Source: Cricetomys ansorgei
Taxonomy: Eukaryota > Chordata > Mammalia > Rodentia > Nesomyidae
DNA length: 64,000 bases
Assembly: GCA_026225945.1 (NCBI GenBank)
Contig: JAMJFZ010004075.1
Location: 248,001 to 312,000 of the forward strand
Reading direction: 5' to 3'
Part shown: positions 59,928-64,000 of the stretch, piece by piece
Layout: each line of letters starts with the position of its first letter
Numbering within the stretch: position 1 is the stretch's first letter
Program-made: the position numbers and the translations under genes
Notes under the pieces: model-generated
What the model was told of the DNA's origin: nothing
What the model saw: the letters and a program-made list of their open reading frames with translations, nothing else
Databases searched by the model: none

Positions 59928-62900
59928 TAATCCTTTTCACAATATTATAATGTTTCTTCAGTTGTAAATATAAATTATAAATGCAGTCATATTTATAAAT
60001 TGTAAAAATGCCAAGTTTCCCTCAGGAGTATTTTAATGGGCAACATAGCAATGTAGATATTAAACCGTAGATTTCTGTGCTTAAATAATTATTAATTGAT
60101 AACTCAATGCTGACCAAATATTATGGACATAATCATTTCTCTAAATTTACAACTTATATTAATAAGTACTGATTTATCAAGTTTATTAACCTCAGTTGTC
60201 CTATTTTACCAAAATTGAATTCATTTGTTCTTGACAGGTCCAAGAGTAATTCCAGGATTTGCCTTTGTATAGAGTGGAACAATTCTTAATTAAAGTGATT
60301 ATCTGTGGGGTCCTTTCAGCTACAATTTCCATCTATGTCATTTGGAACCTAGAAGCCCCAGGACATTTCCTGCCTGGGCTGCCACAAAACATTATCTGAT
60401 AGAGTAAGCATTCTTCCCTGGCCAGCTCTTTACCCATGATTCCAAATGCTGCCTCTTTGGCCCTAGCCCCTGAACTTGAGCAGGGCGTAAGCTGCAGCTT
60501 CTGATGCAGACACAGCACAGAGAGATCAAGCCTCCTTTTCGCGGTGTTCAGGAGCAGCCCTGCACTTGAGTATGTGTAACACCGTCAGACACTGGTCTAC
60601 AGCCAGGAGCATGCCTGCTCTAGCTAGGTAGAGTGTTGGCTCAGCCAAGGACCATCTTCCTTCTACAGTCAATCCTTAGCATATATGATCTGAGATCTGG
60701 GAAAATAACATACTGAAGGCAAAGCCCTCGTCTTTCCTGGTAGAGTTCCCTACTTGCCTTGAAGACGACATTCATTCCATGGCCTTCTGTGATAGCTAAT
60801 ATGTGGTAAGGTAATAGGAAAATAGTAAGAACAATTTACTTTAAGCAGTATTAGATAAGAAGCTAGATTGCTACTAGAGAAAAGGTAATTATATTTTATA
60901 CAGTTGATAACGTATATAAATTTTTATCGATATGTAACATTTAAAACAATAGGCCTAAATAGAAAACTCTTATAGTAGTATGGGTTTTGTATATTAGGAG
61001 AAGATCAAAATAACATGAACACTAAGAAATTTTAAACTGGCCTGAAATGACAATATTTTATGTTTAAAACTGGTGGTCATACTAGGTACAGCTTATAGGT
61101 TAATACTTCTAGACTTGACGTATTAAGATATCGTTCTTATAGTAATTGTAAGTTAGTTTGGTATCATAAGAAGCGGACTAATGTTCCTAGAACATCTCTG
61201 GCAGGCTCTGTCAAGATGGAAATAAAACTTGAAGCGTCAGACAATCATTGTTCTACGCTCTTGTTTAAGGAGTAAACGTGCCTGGCTGCCTCCAGCGAGA
61301 CAGTCAAGCAGACATCCATAGCGCTGTCAGAAGCGTGATCGCGTAGATGATGGTAGTCTTGATTCGGGCAGAATTATTTTAAAGAAAAGCCACAAAGTAG
61401 CAAATAAGCTCTATTTTCTTTGATGCCGTGGGGTACTGTGATGATATCCGCCCCCTAGGAATCATAAAGAAATAACTCATAGCTTTACAAAAAAAGCACA
61501 AACTATAATTCCAGTATGATTATCATACCAATAGGCTCATGTTACCCATCGCGTTTTCCAATTTCAGTGTAGAGTGAGGCAAGGCTATTCCGTGATGGCC
61601 TCAGCATAGAGGAGAAGGTAAACTCGTAGAGCGGCACTGACTGGCCTTTCAGAAGCGTTCCCCAAACCTGCCCCTTCGTCTCTTTCTCTCCAGTCTAGAG
61701 TTCATGGCCCTGTCCTCCATTTACCCATCCTGTAAAGATGAAAGGGCATGTTGATCCTGCTGAGAACTGCTTCAATCCTAGCAAGGAGCCCTACGCAGCC
61801 AGAATGCATGCATTCCATAACTTTACGATGCTTTTATATCAAATGCTGTTATTTACATGCACCGCCTAGAGCCTGCTCATCAGAGGCTGAGGTGTGAGTG
61901 ATGGCAGCTGTAGCATTTGTACCACAAGAGTCGTCCGCGGGGCCCTGTCCAGACACTCCTTGAGCCCGCAATATTTATGGGCCCTTGGTGTTATCTGGAA
62001 GCATGATTTCTGCCAGTGTTCTTCCCCATCTATCAATTCCGTGTGATAGTCCTCTCCTTCGGTGGCTCTGTGCAGCATTTTAAAAGGCGAGTTGCTTTTA
62101 GGGCAGAACTTTGAGGGGGCGGGGCTGCTCTCTGCCAGTCCCCAAGAGGACAATAGCTCCTCCTGCTGTGTTCTGTTATGATTTACTTTGCAAAGTCCTG
62201 GGATTAGTGGGAAGGACATAACCAAGTAAAAAACTACCCAGTCCTTGAGAGACGAAATGCTGATTGATTTATCCTGTTACTATAAAGGAGGAAAGAAATC
62301 GAGGGAGCTGCTGGAGATCCGAGCTCACAATCCGTAATCTACAGTTTCATATTATAAAAAAAGAAAACCACAGGAAAAGCACAAGCCAGGTTGGTTTTAA
62401 TATGTGTGGTGGCATGACCTGAATTCATTTGCCAGCAAGGCTTGGCTTGAATGATTTGAAGCTATTTATAGCCTTTATCTCTACTACTTAGGTGAATATG
62501 CACCCGTTTCACTGCAGAAATATGTATTTGATTAGAAAGTATTCCTGCAGCTTTGCTTGCGGTGTGGTGTATTATATGGTATATGCAACTTATTTCCTTT
62601 CTGAAATCTGTAAATTTAGTAAATGAACCATTTGAAATCTATTAGCCACTAAATCCCATGGGCTTGAGAACCTATATAGCTATCTCTCCAAGGAAGGAAT
62701 AACTCATCAGTGTTCATTAGAGGTCACTAATATTTCTGCTTTTAGATGGTATTGATATTATGCCCAAAGCTATAAAAGTTGTTTATTTTATGTCCTCTAC
62801 CAAGATGGATAGAAAGAAATGAAAGGTTTTTTTTATGAATTTTGAGAAGTTCCTGGCTCCAGGCAATACTTAAGTCTCTTGCTTGTGCATATAGGATGGT

Positions 62901-63391
62901 AAACAAGATACTGCACAGTGGACAAATGTATGATGATGAATACGGGCCGTATTTGACTTGCACTTAATTGCTATTTATTCATATACTAGTGTCGTCCTGA
63001 GACTAGCAGCTCTCCAGCAGTTCTTCAGAGTCCCCCAGTGGGTCAGTGTAACATAGCAGCACTCCAATGAGTAGGTTCTGAAATTGCTTGTTCTCTTCAG
63101 CTTGTGTTGACATTCTGGAGCTCATAAGATTTTATTCAGGTTCAACTCCAAAACTGAATATTTCTGTGTAAGCAAACAACTACTTAAAGATAATTCCTTC
63201 ATTCTCAACCCAATGGTAATGTGATCCATTTCCTTATCAGAATGTTTTAATTCAGTAATAGAGAAAAGAATATCAGAAATTCTAAGTTCTTTCTCATTCT
63301 TCAAAAAAATTATATAGCTATTTATTTTAAATCTGGAAATAGAAATATATGCATTTTCCATGTGCAGCATGCTGTTTTGAAGTATTTACAC

Positions 63392-63541
63392 AACCAGGTA
63401 TAGTGGTGCACACCTTTAATCCTAGCACTTAGGAGGCAGAGGCAGGTGGATCTCAGTGAAGCTAGCCTGGTCTACAGAGTGAGTTCCAGAATAACCGAAG
63501 CTATATATACAGAACTTGTCTCTAAAACAATCAAACAAAAA
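63392..63541 (+). repeat. B1 SINE, near full length
   Basis: 'GTGGTGCACACCTTTAATCC', 'TAGGAGGCAGAGGCAGGTGG', 'CTACAGAGTGAGTTCCAGAA' and 'CTTGTCTCTAAAACAATC' are intact B1 blocks, with a short deletion in the middle. Confidence 0.95.
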
Positions 63542-63851
63542 AGTGTCTACACATTCCAAGATAACTGGATTGAGCCATACACATCCTCATGCTCTTTCTA
63601 TTGCTAAAATACATTTATCTCTGGACTGCACCCTGCTCAGAAAAGTAGAAGACAATGATGGGAATGCGAGTTGCTGTACTCTGGTGCTAGGCTCTTACAC
63701 ATTCCCGAAACTCATGAATAAGCATGCTGTGTTTATTCTCTGCTGGAGGGAGTCAGGGTTTGTGGGTACACTTGATTTACAGTTTAGAGGGGCATGGTTA
63801 GAGTTTCTCTATGAAAAAAAAAATAAAACCATAGAATTAAAATTAGGTACA

Positions 63852-63929
63852 AGTATGATTATTTACTTAGAATAAAAAGATTAGTAATTAGTAATAATTA
63901 GTATGATTATTTACTTAGAATAAAAAGAT
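63852..63929 (+). repeat. 48-bp partial tandem duplication
   Basis: A 30-bp segment containing AGTATGATTATTTACTTAGA occurs at 63852-63881 and again, identical, at 63900-63929. Confidence 0.93.
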
Positions 63930-64000
63930 ACAGCCAGTTTCAGATTTTTAGAAACTGACATCTACATATGTTACAGAAGCAAAAGTAAAGCCTCTTTCTT

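Larger units (their letters stand above)
1..64000 (+). other. Reln: Reln (reelin) gene body, internal 5' portion
   Basis: Reelin is a very large secreted glycoprotein that guides neuron positioning in the developing brain by binding VLDLR and ApoER2. The whole window appears to lie within its gene. Five + strand exons, each with an AG acceptor and GT donor, splice into one uninterrupted frame that I recognise as reelin, covering about residues 158-269 of roughly 3460. The order and spacing (11, 2.5, 15.5 and 5.8 kb introns) fit the large 5' introns known for this gene. No promoter, first exon, stop codon or polyadenylation site of Reln is present. I recognise the gene from the translated residues by memory. 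No database search was possible. Confidence 0.95.
51429..64000 (+). other. Reln: Reln intron 7 (5' part)
   Basis: At least 12,572 bp of intron after the GTAAGT donor. I looked for the following reelin exon (SGSCRFSYSDP-type residues) and saw no match, so it lies beyond the window. Contents are a reverse B3-like fragment (51645-51845), TG tracts (52228-52298), a B1-like copy (55203-55336), a MaLR-type LTR (55400-55784), a B4 (55973-56318), a 22-bp perfect palindrome (59906-59927), a B1 (63392-63541) and a terminal 48-bp partial duplication. I see nothing nameable in 52300-55200, 56700-59900 and 59930-63390, which are AT-rich and repeat-poor. Confidence 0.9.

Noticed and set aside
61866..62225. 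119-codon open frame on the - strand
   Set aside because: No family recognised and no sign of exon boundaries or codon constraint.
1..64000. Search for a novel multi-gene system, CRISPR array or bacterial-type operon
   Set aside because: The sequence is ordinary mammalian intron and repeat DNA around one known gene. No spaced direct-repeat array or clustered novel genes were seen.

Overview
The window is repeat-rich nuclear DNA from a muroid rodent. It holds one recognisable gene, the 5' part of reelin (Reln), on the + strand. The rodent call rests on many B1, B2/B3, B4 and ID SINEs, rodent MaLR-type LTRs and L1 fragments. Compared with the mouse protein as I remember it, the reelin residues differ at several positions (for example [13 protein letters not shown] and RELTTTSLN segments), so a cricetid or other non-Mus muroid is likely. 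This is memory, not an alignment.

Five short coding exons together encode a continuous ~111-residue stretch of reelin, about residues 158-269 in human numbering. They are 16085-16155, 27385-27417, 29878-29956, 45431-45527 and 51377-51428. Every junction has AG/GT splice sites and the phases (2-1, 1-1, 1-2, 2-0, 0-1) join without a frame break. The encoded stretch covers the end of the N-terminal reeler (F-spondin-like) domain, the linker after it, and the start of the segment known for the CR-50 epitope. I number them exons 3-7 provisionally. The first two coding exons lie upstream of the window. The exon after 51428 was not found, so it should lie beyond 64000.

The remaining >99% is intron: part of intron 2 (1-16084), intron 3 (11.2 kb), intron 4 (2.5 kb), intron 5 (15.5 kb), intron 6 (5.8 kb) and at least 12.6 kb of intron 7. 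Notable contents are a 5'-inverted L1 (13130-14035), two oppositely oriented hAT-type MITEs with 8-bp target duplications (20170-20398, 43882-44109), an 18-unit 11-bp minisatellite (34193-34390), several MaLR-type LTRs, old MIR fragments, GT/CA/GC dinucleotide tracts, and AT-rich repeat-poor stretches.

I found no second protein gene, RNA gene, CRISPR array or novel multi-gene system. Most open frames over 60 codons are chance frames or run through repeats.
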